Shown here one piece after another: positions 1 to 8,401 of a DNA stretch of 64,000 nucleotides. A program made the translations under genes and the position numbers. Positions within the stretch are counted from its first letter, which is position 1, and the number at the start of each line of letters is the position of its first letter. The stretch covers positions 1,364,001 to 1,428,000 of the forward strand of contig NZ_CP044523.1 in NCBI RefSeq assembly GCF_008831545.1. Reading direction: 5' to 3'. The stretch comes from Halorussus halophilus. Lineage in GTDB: Archaea > Halobacteriota > Halobacteria > Halobacteriales > Haladaptataceae. The notes below the pieces were generated by a model that searched no databases, was not told the DNA's origin, and was given only the letters and a program-made list of their open reading frames with translations.

Positions 1-1
1 A

Positions 2-100
2 CGCTAAACTCCCGCGGCTCGGTGCGGTCCTCGGACTTCGTCCTGCGGTCCTTCTCTCGCCGGGGTTCGTTTAGCGACCGGCCCCTTTCAGTCCCACCCT
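2..100. repeat. Hairpin-forming intergenic element
   Basis: The first 266 bases hold no convincing gene. An 8 bp inverted repeat (cgctaaac at 2-9, gtttagcg at 69-76) encloses a GC-rich stretch containing a short direct repeat (gcggtcct at 24-31 and 45-52). A pyrimidine-rich segment, cccctttcagtcccaccc, follows at about 83-100. This looks like a structured dispersed element or a mobile-element end. I cannot name it, and the element may continue beyond the left edge of the window. Confidence 0.25.
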
Positions 101-266
101 GTCGGTTGGTTCACCAGCAATAGTCCGTGGGTCGATTCACCGACAACAGCCCGTCGGCTGTCCTTCAATCACGAACTCACAACCCATCAAGAACAGCCCC
201 ACAAGAGACCCCAAAGCCCAAACGAGAGAACTCACATTCCCCGTGCGATTCACTCTCGTTTCTAGG

Positions 267-1133
267 TCACTTTTCGTTGATAGACTCGCTGGCGATGTTC
301 CGCCCGCGAGTCTTCAAACTCACTTCGCGCCGCTTGCGCACTTCCTCAAGTACGTCTAACTCGATGAGTCGCTCGAAAATCTCTTCCACTCGGTCCACGT
401 CCATGCCGAGGAAGTCCGGGATTTCGAACGACGAGACGCCCGAGTAGAGCGCCATCAGCACTTCTTTTTCGGTCTCTTCCAACTCGACCCCGCCCTCGTT
501 TTTGCGTTCGCCCTTCCGGAGTAGCGACTCCAGTAGCGAGCATCGGCGGGTCTTACCCGAGATGTACGTCTGGACGCTCGTCTCGCCCTGCGTGTGTTCG
601 ACTTCCAGCACCGTTCGCTGTTCGCCCTGCACCGTCCGGGTGGCCCGTTCGACCGAGCCGATGTCGTCCAACTCGATGCCGACGAAGGTGCCGCTGGCGA
701 TGGCGACGTTTATCATGCCCTCGTCTATCTTCAGGCGGGCTTTCTCCCAGTCGGTGCTCTGGACCACGCCACCCTCCACTGCGGGGTGCTTGGTCAGCAG
801 CATCTTCTGGTTGAGCAGTGCGCCGTACACGTCCGTCTCGAACTCGTCGATGTTGCTGCCAGCCGACAATAGGACGACGTCTTTTCCGAACTCCACGCTG
901 AGGTAGTCCGAAACACTGGCGACCGCTTGGTTCACGTCGTAGCGGCCCTTCAGCGCGCTCACTTTCTGCAGCGGGATGGTCCGCTTCCCGTCGTTGCCCG
1001 CCAACACCAGTCGCTTGTTCGAGAGGAGGACGCGGCCGCTCGTCCAGTCGGGGTCGTTCAGTTTCCGTCCGTTCTTGACGACCTGCAGGAACTTCCCCTG
1101 TGTGTCGGTTATCTTGTATTCTCCTTCACTCAT
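267..1133 (-). CDS. cheF1: Archaeal taxis protein CheF (first paralogue)
   Basis: CheF is the archaeal adaptor that links the Che phosphorelay (CheY, with CheC and CheD) to the archaellum motor; the family was formerly DUF439. The 288-residue protein has the usual length. Its N-terminal part (about 1-200) is beta-rich, with an early SGRVLLSNKRLVLAG-type segment. Residues about 215-288 resemble a winged helix (EKEVLMALYSG, then LDVLEEVRKRREVSLKTRGR). It aligns by eye over its whole length with the gene at 15828-16685, so the window has two CheF paralogues, as known in Halobacterium. It lies 92 bases downstream of the transducer gene, with no clear promoter of its own, so read-through is likely. 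Confidence 0.85.
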   Translation of the reverse strand: MSEGEYKITDTQGKFLQVVKNGRKLNDPDWTSGRVLLSNKRLVLAGNDGKRTIPLQKVSALKGRYDVNQAVASVSDYLSVEFGKDVVLLSAGSNIDEFETDVYGALLNQKMLLTKHPAVEGGVVQSTDWEKARLKIDEGMINVAIASGTFVGIELDDIGSVERATRTVQGEQRTVLEVEHTQGETSVQTYISGKTRRCSLLESLLRKGERKNEGGVELEETEKEVLMALYSGVSSFEIPDFLGMDVDRVEEIFERLIELDVLEEVRKRREVSLKTRGRNIASESINEK

Positions 1134-1225
1134 GCGTTGTGTTCGTCGCTCTCGGTCGCTCGACGGTAGCGACGGCGTCGAATTCGTCTTGTAGATACGC
1201 TCATGTCAGGGACCAGTCGAACGTG

Positions 1226-3220
1226 CTACGCGTTCCGCATCTCGTCCACGCGGTTGGCCAACTCGCCGATTGCGTCCGTCTGCTCGCGAGTCGCGTCCAC
1301 GATGTCTTCGGTCGCGGTCTCGACCTCGCGGGTCTGGTCGCGCACGTCCTCGACGGTCGCCATCACTTGCTCGACGTTCGAAGCCTGTTCGTCGTTGGCC
1401 TGTGCGACTTCGGTCACGCCGGTCGCGGCCTCCTCGACCGCGTCGGCGATCTCCTCCAGCGCGACGAGGGCGTCTTCGATCTCTTCGCCCGCGTGCTTGA
1501 CCTGCTCGTTGGACTCTTCGACTGCGACGACCGTCTCGTTGGCCTGCGACTGGATGTCTTCGATGCGCGTAGCGATTTCTTCGGTGTGTTCGCGGGTCTC
1601 GTTGGCCAACTGCTTGACCTCGTCCGCGACGACTTCGAAGCCACTGCCCGCCTCGCCAGCGCGCGCGGCCTCGATGTTGGCGTTCAGCGCGAGTAGGTTC
1701 GTCTGGTCTGCGACTTCCGCGATGACCTCGACCACTTCCTCGATTTCGTTCATCTGCGATTCGAGTTCGGTGACGGTACCGACGAGGTCTTCGCTCATCT
1801 CGATGACTTCGTCGGTGGCCTCGCGGGCACCTTCGCTGGAGTCGAGACCGCTGTCTGCTGACGCCTTCGCCTGTTCTGCGGCGGAGGCGACTTGGTCGGA
1901 ACTCGCCGCGACCTCCTGCATGCTCGCAGAGAAGTTCTCCATCTGCGTCGCGACTTGCGAAAGCTGGTCGGTCTGTTCGTCAACGCGCTCTTCGATGATG
2001 CGCGCCGACTCGGTCGCGCCTTCGACGGACGATTCGAGTTCGTCGGTCTGCTCGCCGACGCGTTCGGTCAGCGTCTCGAACCGCTCGGCGATTGCGTTCA
2101 CTTGGCTGACGACTTCGAGTAGCGAGTCGTCCACCGCGTCGTGTTCGTCGTGGAAGTCCGCACGCGCGGAGAGGTCGCCCATCTCCATCGCAGTCAGCGT
2201 ACCGATTAGCTCCTCGACGAGCGAGGTGACGCCGCGTCGTCGCTGGCGCTCCTCCGTGCGGTCGTTGATAGTTTCGACCACGGCGATGAGTTCGCCGTCG
2301 TCGTCGTACAGCGGCATCGCGGTGAAGTCGATTTCGTGTTCTTCGCCCGCGCCGTTGACCATCGTACTCTCGTCGGAGTACAGCGTCCGGTCGGTCGGTT
2401 CTTTCGTGAGACCGAACTGCTGGTCGGCGGTCTCCGGTGCCTCGGCGACCTTGTCTGCCAGCGTCTTGACGCGGCGTCCGTCCGGGTAGAACGCCTCGCT
2501 AACGTGACTCTTGCCGATTGCCTCTTCGGCGGAAACGCCGGTCAGTTGTTCGAGCGCGGCGTTCCACGCCGCGACCTCGTCGCGCTTCACGTCGAGCATG
2601 AACACGGGAACGCCGACGCCGTCGAGTAGGTCGTCGTCGTCCACGTTGAGTTCGTCTTCCTCGTTCGCCTCGAACTCGAACTCGCTCTCGCCTGCGCCGT
2701 TCGCAGAGCCACCCTCGTAAGCATCGAGTCCGGCCTCCATGTCGCTGAACGTCGCGGAGAGCGACGACTGGAGTTCTTGCTCGGTCTGCTGTATCTCCGA
2801 GGAGACGGCTTCGTTGCCGTCACCCAGTCGGGCTTCGAGTTTGTCGAACGCTTCGGCGACGAGCGTCTCGACGCTCGCCTCGTAGGTCGCCGCGAACGTT
2901 CCGGTCGGAACGCCAGCCTCCGCGTGTCGGCGTCCGAGGTCGGCCGCGTCCCCCGCGGCCGACTCGGGGTCTTCGAGTGCTTGTCCGAGGTGGACTGCCT
3001 GTGCCTGCTGGAGTTCTTCTGCGACTTCTGTCCCCCGATACGTTTCGGCGAGTTGCGAGCGCGTTACGGTTCCACCCGAGGAGACGGAGACCTCGCTGGT
3101 CTGGACGCCGCCGTCGAACGTTACGTCTCGACGCTCGTCTGCGTCACTGACGTTCCGGTCGTCGGCGTCACTGCCGCTCCGTGTCCCGGTTAATATTTTT
3201 CGTAGCCGGTCCCTAACCAT
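1226..3220 (-). CDS. Soluble methyl-accepting taxis transducer with PAS domain
   Basis: A cytoplasmic haloarchaeal transducer (Htr type) that would control CheA through CheW. No membrane segment is visible in its 664 residues. Residues about 1-170 are helical and unrecognised, an acidic linker follows at about 170-195, and a PAS domain lies at about 200-310 (VPVFMLDVKRDEVAAWNAAL to ETINDRTEE). The rest is coiled coil, with the conserved hairpin tip ADQTNLLALNANIEAARAGE at about 504-523 and GFEVVADEVKQLA just after it. There is no C-terminal CheR-tethering pentapeptide. A TATA box about 30 bases upstream of the ATG fits a leaderless transcript. The signal sensed cannot be told from sequence. 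Confidence 0.9.
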   Translation of the reverse strand: MVRDRLRKILTGTRSGSDADDRNVSDADERRDVTFDGGVQTSEVSVSSGGTVTRSQLAETYRGTEVAEELQQAQAVHLGQALEDPESAAGDAADLGRRHAEAGVPTGTFAATYEASVETLVAEAFDKLEARLGDGNEAVSSEIQQTEQELQSSLSATFSDMEAGLDAYEGGSANGAGESEFEFEANEEDELNVDDDDLLDGVGVPVFMLDVKRDEVAAWNAALEQLTGVSAEEAIGKSHVSEAFYPDGRRVKTLADKVAEAPETADQQFGLTKEPTDRTLYSDESTMVNGAGEEHEIDFTAMPLYDDDGELIAVVETINDRTEERQRRRGVTSLVEELIGTLTAMEMGDLSARADFHDEHDAVDDSLLEVVSQVNAIAERFETLTERVGEQTDELESSVEGATESARIIEERVDEQTDQLSQVATQMENFSASMQEVAASSDQVASAAEQAKASADSGLDSSEGAREATDEVIEMSEDLVGTVTELESQMNEIEEVVEVIAEVADQTNLLALNANIEAARAGEAGSGFEVVADEVKQLANETREHTEEIATRIEDIQSQANETVVAVEESNEQVKHAGEEIEDALVALEEIADAVEEAATGVTEVAQANDEQASNVEQVMATVEDVRDQTREVETATEDIVDATREQTDAIGELANRVDEMRNA

Positions 3221-3245
3221 TTCGCCCAGAAAGAGACACTACCCT

Positions 3246-3280
3246 CTTATAAAGTTTTACGCAAATTTCAGACGCGATAA
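3246..3280 (-). promoter_or_regulatory. Promoter of the transducer gene
   Basis: Reading toward the gene there is a TATA box (ctttataag, 3246-3254) about 27-34 bases before the start codon. A GATAA half-site lies at 3276-3280, on the plus strand. The same half-site sits at almost the same distance from the TATA box of cheW2, but the left half of the full TTATC-N6-GATAA site is poor here. Confidence 0.5.
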
Positions 3281-3296
3281 CTTGGGGGATTGCTTT

Positions 3297-4517
3297 CTAA
3301 TTCCGGCCACCGAGTTTCGAAAGTGCCGAGAACGCGCGTTTCCGAACTTGTTCGTCGTCCGTTCTGTCGATTATCGAATCTAATCTGTCTCGCGCGCGTT
3401 CGCCGCCGACCTTGCCGAGCGCGAACGCCGCCTTCGCGCGCGCGGCCGAACTCGCTTCCGTGTCGTCCAACAGATCGAGTAGTGCGTCCTCGGCAGCCTC
3501 GCCCCCAATGTTCGTGATGCTCGTCGCCGCGAACTGCGAGGTCATCCCGTCCTCGTCGTCCAGTACACCGGCTAAGGCTTCGATTGCGGCCTCTCGATTG
3601 CGGTCGCCGGTCACGCGCCCGAGTAGCCACGCGGCGTTTCGCCGCTGGTGTGCCTGTCGCCCTTCGTCCAGAATTTCGACCAGCGAGTCCACGACGCTCT
3701 TGTGGTCGGTCGCGCTTAGTTTCTCGACCATCGTCTCCCGGAGTTTGTGGCTCTGTTGGCCCGGCGCGTTCGAGAGCAGTTCGATGAGCGAGAACACCGC
3801 CGCGCGCCGCACTGCTTCGATGTCGTCCGAGAGGAGTGAGATGAGTGCGTCCAGCGGCTTCGCGCTCCCGAAGTTCCCCAGCGAGTTCGCCGCGATTCGC
3901 CGCACGGTCTCGCTTTCGTCGTCCAGCAGGCCCAGAAGTGCCGACAGTGCTTCCTCACCCCCTATTCGGCCGAGCGAATCGGCCGCTTCGCGGCGCACCT
4001 CGACATTGCTGTCGGCTAACACTTTTTCGAGTGCAGACACCGCTCGCGGGTCGCCGATGCGACCCAGCGCGCGCGCCGCTCGCGCTCTCACTCGTGGGTC
4101 GGGGTCACCAAGTCGCTGGACGAGCGGTTTCGTGCCTGCTTGACTCCCGATGCGGCCCAACGCGTTGGCCGAGGCCATCCGGAGTTCGGCTTGCTCGTCG
4201 GTCAGCGACTCGGCGAACGCCTCCGCGCGTGCCCACTCGGCTCCGTCAGAGGAAATCTCTTTGTCGGAAATCTCTCGGATGAGTCGCTCGACGGCGTGGC
4301 GCTGGTCGAGAGCGTCTATAGCCGCGGCCCGCACGGCGTCGTTCTCGTCGGACTTGGCCGCCTTGACCAGCGGGTCCAGAACTAACTTGTCGGGGGCGTC
4401 GATGTCGCCGAGGATTTCGGCGGCGCGACGGCGGACTGCCTCGCTGTTACTCCTCGTGAGTAGCGAGGTAATCTCGTCGGCGTCGCCGGTCTTTTCGAGT
4501 TCGAACAGCGAAGTCAC
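3297..4517 (-). CDS. HEAT/PBS-repeat protein linked to taxis
   Basis: A 406-residue protein built almost wholly of HEAT (PBS-lyase type) repeats about 31 residues long. Examples are ELRMASANALGRIGS, RVRARAARALGRIGD, EVRREAADSLGRIGG and TVRRIAANSLGNFG. Such proteins are scaffolds. In Halobacterium a homologue annotated as phycocyanobilin lyase-like lies beside the CheF genes and was reported to bind CheF and Che proteins. That precedent, and its position between the transducer and the archaellin gene, supports a role in coupling taxis to the motor. No phycobilin chemistry is expected. The start gives repeats from the N-terminus onward. I see no strong promoter upstream. Confidence 0.8.
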   Translation of the reverse strand: MTSLFELEKTGDADEITSLLTRSNSEAVRRRAAEILGDIDAPDKLVLDPLVKAAKSDENDAVRAAAIDALDQRHAVERLIREISDKEISSDGAEWARAEAFAESLTDEQAELRMASANALGRIGSQAGTKPLVQRLGDPDPRVRARAARALGRIGDPRAVSALEKVLADSNVEVRREAADSLGRIGGEEALSALLGLLDDESETVRRIAANSLGNFGSAKPLDALISLLSDDIEAVRRAAVFSLIELLSNAPGQQSHKLRETMVEKLSATDHKSVVDSLVEILDEGRQAHQRRNAAWLLGRVTGDRNREAAIEALAGVLDDEDGMTSQFAATSITNIGGEAAEDALLDLLDDTEASSAARAKAAFALGKVGGERARDRLDSIIDRTDDEQVRKRAFSALSKLGGRN

Positions 4518-4579
4518 TGCTACTCAATCGAAGTGGCCGTAGAAAAAACGTTGTGGTCGCTCGAAAGTAGTCTACTGCG

Positions 4580-5203
4580 TTAGACCGTCACCGCGCTCTC
4601 TTGGGAGAGCGACTGCGGGACGTTTGCGCGGTAGATGGTGACTGCACCGTACTGGGTGGTGAGCTTGAGTTCGACTTCCTCGCCCTCGCCGAGGTATGAA
4701 CCACTGATTGCCGTCGTGTTCAGGGTGACCTTGAAGCGGTCATCCTGTTCGTCGAGGACTGGCACCGAGTCGGACGGATCCTTGATTGCGTTGACCGCGA
4801 AGTACGGGGTACTGCCGACGAGGTTCGTCTCGGACGACTCGACAGTGATGCTGTCTGTCGTGTTGCTCGTCAGCGTCTTGGCCGTATTCGGACCAATCCA
4901 CTCGATAGTCGCAGTCGAGAGGTTGATGTCGTCGGAACCAGAGCCGCGCATCACGGTGAGGTTGATGTAATCCACCTGCTCGTTGGCGACGTTACCGAAG
5001 CCGGAGACGACCTGCACGCGGTTGGACACCTGTGCGGACGACTCTTGACCGGTCTGCTCGGACTTCGTCTGCAGGAAGCCTGCAGTGTTGATGAGGACGC
5101 CAGCGGCAATTGCGGCGACCAGAACCATTGCGATGAAGACGATGAGGGTACCGATACCCACCTGACCTCTGTCAGTTAGACGTTCCTTGAGTTTCTCTTT
5201 CAT
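4580..5203 (-). CDS. arlB: Archaellin (archaellum filament subunit)
   Basis: The filament protein of the archaellum (FlaB/ArlB). The chosen ATG gives 207 residues; a longer frame would add 32 residues unlike any archaellin. A short charged leader ends in TDRG, followed by [20 protein letters not shown], the classic archaellin N-terminal helix. Preflagellin peptidase should cut after Gly13, leaving about 194 residues. Four N-glycosylation sequons (two INLT/NLS-type, two NTT) are visible in the outer domain. It is the only archaellin gene in the window and is away from the arl accessory operon, as is usual in haloarchaea. Its promoter carries the TTATC-N6-GATA site described separately. Confidence 0.92.
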   Translation of the reverse strand: MKEKLKERLTDRGQVGIGTLIVFIAMVLVAAIAAGVLINTAGFLQTKSEQTGQESSAQVSNRVQVVSGFGNVANEQVDYINLTVMRGSGSDDINLSTATIEWIGPNTAKTLTSNTTDSITVESSETNLVGSTPYFAVNAIKDPSDSVPVLDEQDDRFKVTLNTTAISGSYLGEGEEVELKLTTQYGAVTIYRANVPQSLSQESAVTV

Positions 5204-5272
5204 GTTTTCGCTCCTGTCCGAGTGGCAACGTGTAGTTGGCTCGGACGCTATCTGGACCGAAACAAACCGTAG

Positions 5273-5322
5273 TAATAAATGTACGGACGCAATTATCACG
5301 TCTGATATCAGAGCTCGATATA
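5273..5322 (-). promoter_or_regulatory. Archaellin promoter with repeated TATC/GATA sites
   Basis: The TATA-like element (plus-strand aataaatg, 5274-5281) lies about 70 bases before the arlB start, implying a 5' leader of roughly 45 bases. Upstream of it is TTATC (5293-5297), six bases, then GATAT (5304-5308). This overlaps a perfect 12 bp palindrome, tctgatatcaga (5301-5312), and is followed by another gata (5317-5320). The stretch from the TATA box to TTATC closely matches the cheY promoter (aataaatg, 6-7 bases, gcaattatca). Confidence 0.6.
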
Positions 5323-5390
5323 ACTACAGAACGATACGTACGCTCTGTGGGGTTAGGAAATCAGTTTCGTGGTATATCTATTCGTTCGAC

Positions 5391-5669
5391 CTATCCATCG
5401 ATGATACTGTACATCACGAACAGATAGCCGATGGTCGTGATGAGGTAGTTGACCGACAGCAAGAGTCTCGTCCCCGTGAAGTCGGTGGCGAAGGCACTGA
5501 CTGTCGTTGCGATAGCCGCGGCGACGATGAGCGTGAATCCGACCGAGAGGTGGAGCATCGCTCTGCGCGAGGTGCGTTGATAGGCACGTACCGCCATCGT
5601 CACCATCGCCAGTCCGGCCGTCGCCAATGTGACGCTAAACAGTGCGTACAGCAGTTCTATCGTTCGCAT
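5391..5669 (-). CDS. Small three-helix membrane protein (DUF7521-like)
   Basis: A 92-residue protein with about three membrane helices: residues about 3-26, 42-60 and 70-88. It lies 78 bases downstream of the winged-helix gene at 5748-6086 and is probably cotranscribed with it. Haloarchaea carry many such pairs of an ArsR-like regulator and a small membrane protein (family name DUF7521 from memory). The membrane protein may sequester the regulator or sense envelope state, but no function is shown by the sequence. Confidence 0.65.
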   Translation of the reverse strand: MRTIELLYALFSVTLATAGLAMVTMAVRAYQRTSRRAMLHLSVGFTLIVAAAIATTVSAFATDFTGTRLLLSVNYLITTIGYLFVMYSIIDG

Positions 5670-5747
5670 GGTTTGAAATTTGAGAGGCAGGTCGTTCGTA
5701 GCGTTGTCCGAACCTCGTAGGTTCGTGGCTTAAGTCTGTCCCCGACA

Positions 5748-6086
5748 TCACTCGGATTTGAGGTCCCGCCACACGTCGGCGAGGGAGTTGTCCAGTTCCG
5801 GCCGGTTGTCCATCTCGACCTCGATGGTCTCCGGTTCGAAGTTGAGCGTCAGCGCCCCGACGTTCCGCCGGTAGACCTTCGTCCGACGACCTTCGTCGGA
5901 GAATTCTCTGCCCGACAGTTCGAGCAGGTCCGCTTCGGTGAGTTCCTCGATGCGTCGGTAGCTCGTCGCTATCGGAATTTCGAGTTGGTCGCTCAACTCC
6001 TGAGCAGACTTCGGGTCGCTAGTGGCCCGGAGTATCTCGGCGTTGTACTTGTTGCCGAGCACTCGCAGGAGTTCGACGGCCTCCAT
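5748..6086 (-). CDS. Winged-helix regulator next to archaellin
   Basis: A 112-residue ArsR-like winged-helix protein. Helix-turn-helix residues lie at about 24-55 (DPKSAQELSDQLEIPIATSYRRIEEL), a charged wing at about 60-80 (GREFSDEGRRTKVYRR), and a short acidic tail ends the protein. I start at the ATG at 6086 instead of the TTG just before it, because a TATA-like ctttttaacc lies about 30 bases upstream, as expected for a leaderless message. A perfect inverted repeat, TTATC-N6-GATAA, sits between this TATA and the start codon, so autorepression is likely. Related sites precede arlB, arlCDE and cheY, making this protein the obvious candidate controller of the cluster. The euryarchaeal archaellum regulator EarA is also a winged-helix protein encoded by fla genes, but I cannot assign orthology. 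Confidence 0.7.
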   Translation of the reverse strand: MEAVELLRVLGNKYNAEILRATSDPKSAQELSDQLEIPIATSYRRIEELTEADLLELSGREFSDEGRRTKVYRRNVGALTLNFEPETIEVEMDNRPELDNSLADVWRDLKSE

Positions 6087-6089
6087 CAA

Positions 6090-6120
6090 TTATCGCGTTT
6101 GATAACGGGGGGTTAAAAAG
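6090..6120 (-). promoter_or_regulatory. Promoter and operator of the winged-helix gene
   Basis: A perfect inverted repeat (TTATC 6090-6094, spacer gcgttt, GATAA 6101-6105) lies between the TATA-like element (plus-strand ggttaaaaag, 6111-6120) and the ATG at 6086. A protein bound here would block initiation, so the layout suggests negative autoregulation. Confidence 0.55.
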
Positions 6121-6306
6121 GTACCGCAGCAGACCCATCAGCGAGGGAGAAGTGCCGTTCGTCGGAACAGAATACTGTCGGCTGTAATTCTCTGAACGAC
6201 GGAGCGTAGAATATGGAGGGAAACCAGTCAAACGGCCACTTTATCCAGTAATCCTCACATAGTTACAGCCGACAGTATAAAGTGCCCCCCACGGGAGAGA
6301 CCAATC

Positions 6307-6723
6307 ATGTCACAGACCGTTTCGGACGTGCAGGTCCTCGAATTTCGGCTGGAGGACCGGAAATACTGCATCGACATCGCACACGTCGATGAAATCGTGG
6401 ACAAAGACGATTTGACACCGCTCCCGAACTCCGACCCGCGCGTCGAGGGCGTGATGGACCTCCGCGGGACGACGACGACCATCATCAATCCGAAGTACGT
6501 TCTCGACATCGACCAGTCGGAGACGGGCGAGCGGGTCGTCGTCTTGGAGACGGACGACGAAGAGGAAGGGGCCGTCGGATGGCTCATCGACTCCGTCCAC
6601 CAAGTGTTCAGTATCGACGGCGACGCGGTAGACGAGTCCGTCGAGAGTGACTCCGTGCACGGAATCGTCCGTCGTGAGGACGGCTTCGTCGTCTGGGTGA
6701 AGCCCGAGAAGATAAACGCCTGA
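6307..6723 (+). CDS. cheW1: Chemotaxis coupling protein CheW (first)
   Basis: CheW bridges transducers and the CheA kinase. The 138 residues are one CheW fold: VLEFRLEDRKYCIDIAHVDEIV at the N-terminus, the conserved EGVMDLRGTTTTIINPK strand pair, and VHGIVRREDGFVVWV near the end. A TATA box (agtataaag) at about 6274-6282 gives a short leader. It reads away from the winged-helix gene. A second, longer CheW is at 31538-32071. Two CheW proteins are common in haloarchaea and may serve different transducer sets. Confidence 0.88.
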   Translation: MSQTVSDVQVLEFRLEDRKYCIDIAHVDEIVDKDDLTPLPNSDPRVEGVMDLRGTTTTIINPKYVLDIDQSETGERVVVLETDDEEEGAVGWLIDSVHQVFSIDGDAVDESVESDSVHGIVRREDGFVVWVKPEKINA

Positions 6724-6742
6724 GAAACAGCACAACAGCGCA

Positions 6743-6760
6743 TCTCTCTCTCTCTCTCTC
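6743..6760. repeat. (TC)9 simple repeat
   Basis: Nine TC dinucleotides in the 75-base space between the convergent cheW1 and glmU-like genes. It is outside any coding frame. Slippage would change only the intergenic length; it might act as a pyrimidine-rich transcription end for cheW1. Confidence 0.5.
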
Positions 6761-6798
6761 GCCGCTGTCAGGTGTCACTGTTGGTCGCGCAGTAGTCA

Positions 6799-8001
6799 CT
6801 ACCTGTCGCGCAGAACTACCTCACCCGGCGCGACTCGTGAACCGGGCGAGAGTTTGACGCCAGCGTTCAGGCTACTGTTGATGCCGGTCTTCGTCCCATC
6901 ACCCACGACCACGCCAAACTTCCGGCGACCCGTCGAGACGCGTTCGCCCTTGACCGTGAACTGCACCGATTGGTCGTCGTGGCGCAGATTGGCGACGTTC
7001 GTTCCCGCACCGAAGTTCACCTCACGCCCGAGTAGGCTGTCGCCGACGTAGCTGAGGTGACCCACGGTTGCGTCGCGCATGAAGACGCTATTTTTGACCT
7101 CCGCGCTGTGGCCGACTTTCGCGCCTTCGCCGAGGAGCGTCGCACCGCGAACGTAGGCGTTCGGCCCGACGCTCGCCCCCGACCGAATCAGTGCGGGGCC
7201 TTCGACCACGACGCCAGCGTCGATTGCCGCGCCCTCCTCGACGACGACTGGGCCGCGCAGGTCGGCAGTTTCGTGGACGCTTCCGCGCACGTCGCGCTCC
7301 AATTCGCCCAATTTCCACTCGTTGGCTTCCAGCAACTCCCATGGCCGACCCACGTCGAGCCAGCGGTCGAGTTCGACTGCGGTCACGTCGTACTCGTCTA
7401 CGACGCGGGCGAGAACGTCCGTGATTTCGTACTCGCCGCGCTCGCTCTCGCCGACGTCGAGCCATTCGCTGGCCTCCGCTGGGAAGTGATACGCGCCGGT
7501 GTTGGCGAGGTCGGTCGGCGGGTCCGCAGGTTTCTCGACGATGTTCGTGACTGTCGCCGTCTCGGTCTGCGTCGAGAGGACGCCGTAGTTCGTGGGGTCG
7601 GAGACGCGGTACGCACCGACGGCCGGGCCAGCGTCGAACAGTTCTTCGACGCCGTCCGGGTCGTAGAGGTTGTCACCGTTCAGTACGACGAACGACCCGT
7701 CGAGGTACTCGCGGGCGGCCCGAACCGCGTCGGCAGTTCCAGCCTGTTCTTCTTGGACGGCGTACTCGACGGGGACCCCGGCGTACTCCGACCCGAAGTA
7801 CTCGCGCACCACGTCGGCCTCGTAGCCGACGACGAAGACGAGTTCGGACGCTCCTGCTCGGACCGCGGCGTCCGCGGCGTGGGCAGCGAGTGGCCGGTCG
7901 GCGACCGGCAACATCGGTTTCGGCACTGACCCGGACAGTGGACGGATGCGAGTCCCCTCGCCCGCGGCGAGGACGACTGCTTGCGTTCGCGGAACTTCCA
8001 T
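6799..8001 (-). CDS. glmU: Bifunctional sugar-1-phosphate nucleotidyltransferase/acetyltransferase (GlmU-like)
   Basis: Probable glucosamine-1-phosphate acetyltransferase and UDP-GlcNAc pyrophosphorylase, the last steps of UDP-GlcNAc synthesis in the cytosol. In its 400 residues the N-terminal nucleotidyltransferase domain (about 1-235) has VVLAAGEGTRIRPLSGSVPKPMLPV and LNGDN. The C-terminal left-handed beta-helix (about 240-395) shows hexapeptide repeats and the acetyltransferase-like segment GAGTNVANLRHDD. A TATA-like element about 30 bases upstream of the ATG fits a leaderless message. It is divergent from glmS, which makes the precursor, so the pair forms a short pathway. The exact sugar cannot be proven from sequence; a dTDP- or UDP-glucose enzyme is possible but less likely. 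Confidence 0.8.
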   Translation of the reverse strand: MEVPRTQAVVLAAGEGTRIRPLSGSVPKPMLPVADRPLAAHAADAAVRAGASELVFVVGYEADVVREYFGSEYAGVPVEYAVQEEQAGTADAVRAAREYLDGSFVVLNGDNLYDPDGVEELFDAGPAVGAYRVSDPTNYGVLSTQTETATVTNIVEKPADPPTDLANTGAYHFPAEASEWLDVGESERGEYEITDVLARVVDEYDVTAVELDRWLDVGRPWELLEANEWKLGELERDVRGSVHETADLRGPVVVEEGAAIDAGVVVEGPALIRSGASVGPNAYVRGATLLGEGAKVGHSAEVKNSVFMRDATVGHLSYVGDSLLGREVNFGAGTNVANLRHDDQSVQFTVKGERVSTGRRKFGVVVGDGTKTGINSSLNAGVKLSPGSRVAPGEVVLRDR

Positions 8002-8401
8002 ATCGAAACCACCCAGCGGCGGGACTTTGTTACCCCCCTCTTGACGACTCGTAAGTGTGAGATACCCGGGGAGTAGGGCGCGATGTGGGAACCGGAACGC
8101 CTCACGTGACGGTACGATAGGTGGGACCTACGCGGCCGGTATTCTCCCCTACCGCTCTCTCAGCAAGTGTATAACAAAGGGGAGCGCTGGCTATGGGAAC
8201 AGTATCACTCGCAATCCGTCCGTAGCGGCGAACGGCGAAGCACAACGCGTGATGGAGATGACCGACGACAATGCTAAGCGAGGGTTATGCAACCGCCTGC
8301 TGGCCCCGCGATTCGGACGACGCGTATCGTGACGGTTCGAACGTAAAAATCCGACGTAACAACTCAGCTATGATATCGAACGAAATGGGGGTGCCCTACT
8401 G
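8002..8401. promoter_or_regulatory. Divergent promoter region of glmU-like and glmS
   Basis: A 400-base space without a credible gene. A TATA-like element for the minus-strand gene lies near 8029-8036. For glmS, a TATA-like cgtaaaaatc lies near 8342-8351, implying a leader of about 25-30 bases. Twelve bases at 8364-8375 (tcagctatgata) also occur upstream of arlCDE, where they form most of the inverted site. Here only the right half is good. Confidence 0.4.

Noticed and set aside
6743-6760. (TC)9 as a phase-variation switch
   Set aside because: It lies outside genes between two convergent stops, so length changes would not alter a frame or promoter.
7057-7929. Long open frame on the plus strand opposite the GlmU-like gene
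   Set aside because: It mirrors the GC-rich codon pattern of the real gene and has no family-like motifs.
8057-8332. 91-codon frame in the glmU-glmS space
   Set aside because: Its composition is random-like and basic, with no motif.
8364-8375. Full regulator site upstream of glmS
   Set aside because: Only the right half matches (tcagctatgata); the left TTATC half is missing, so I do not include it in the proposed regulon.
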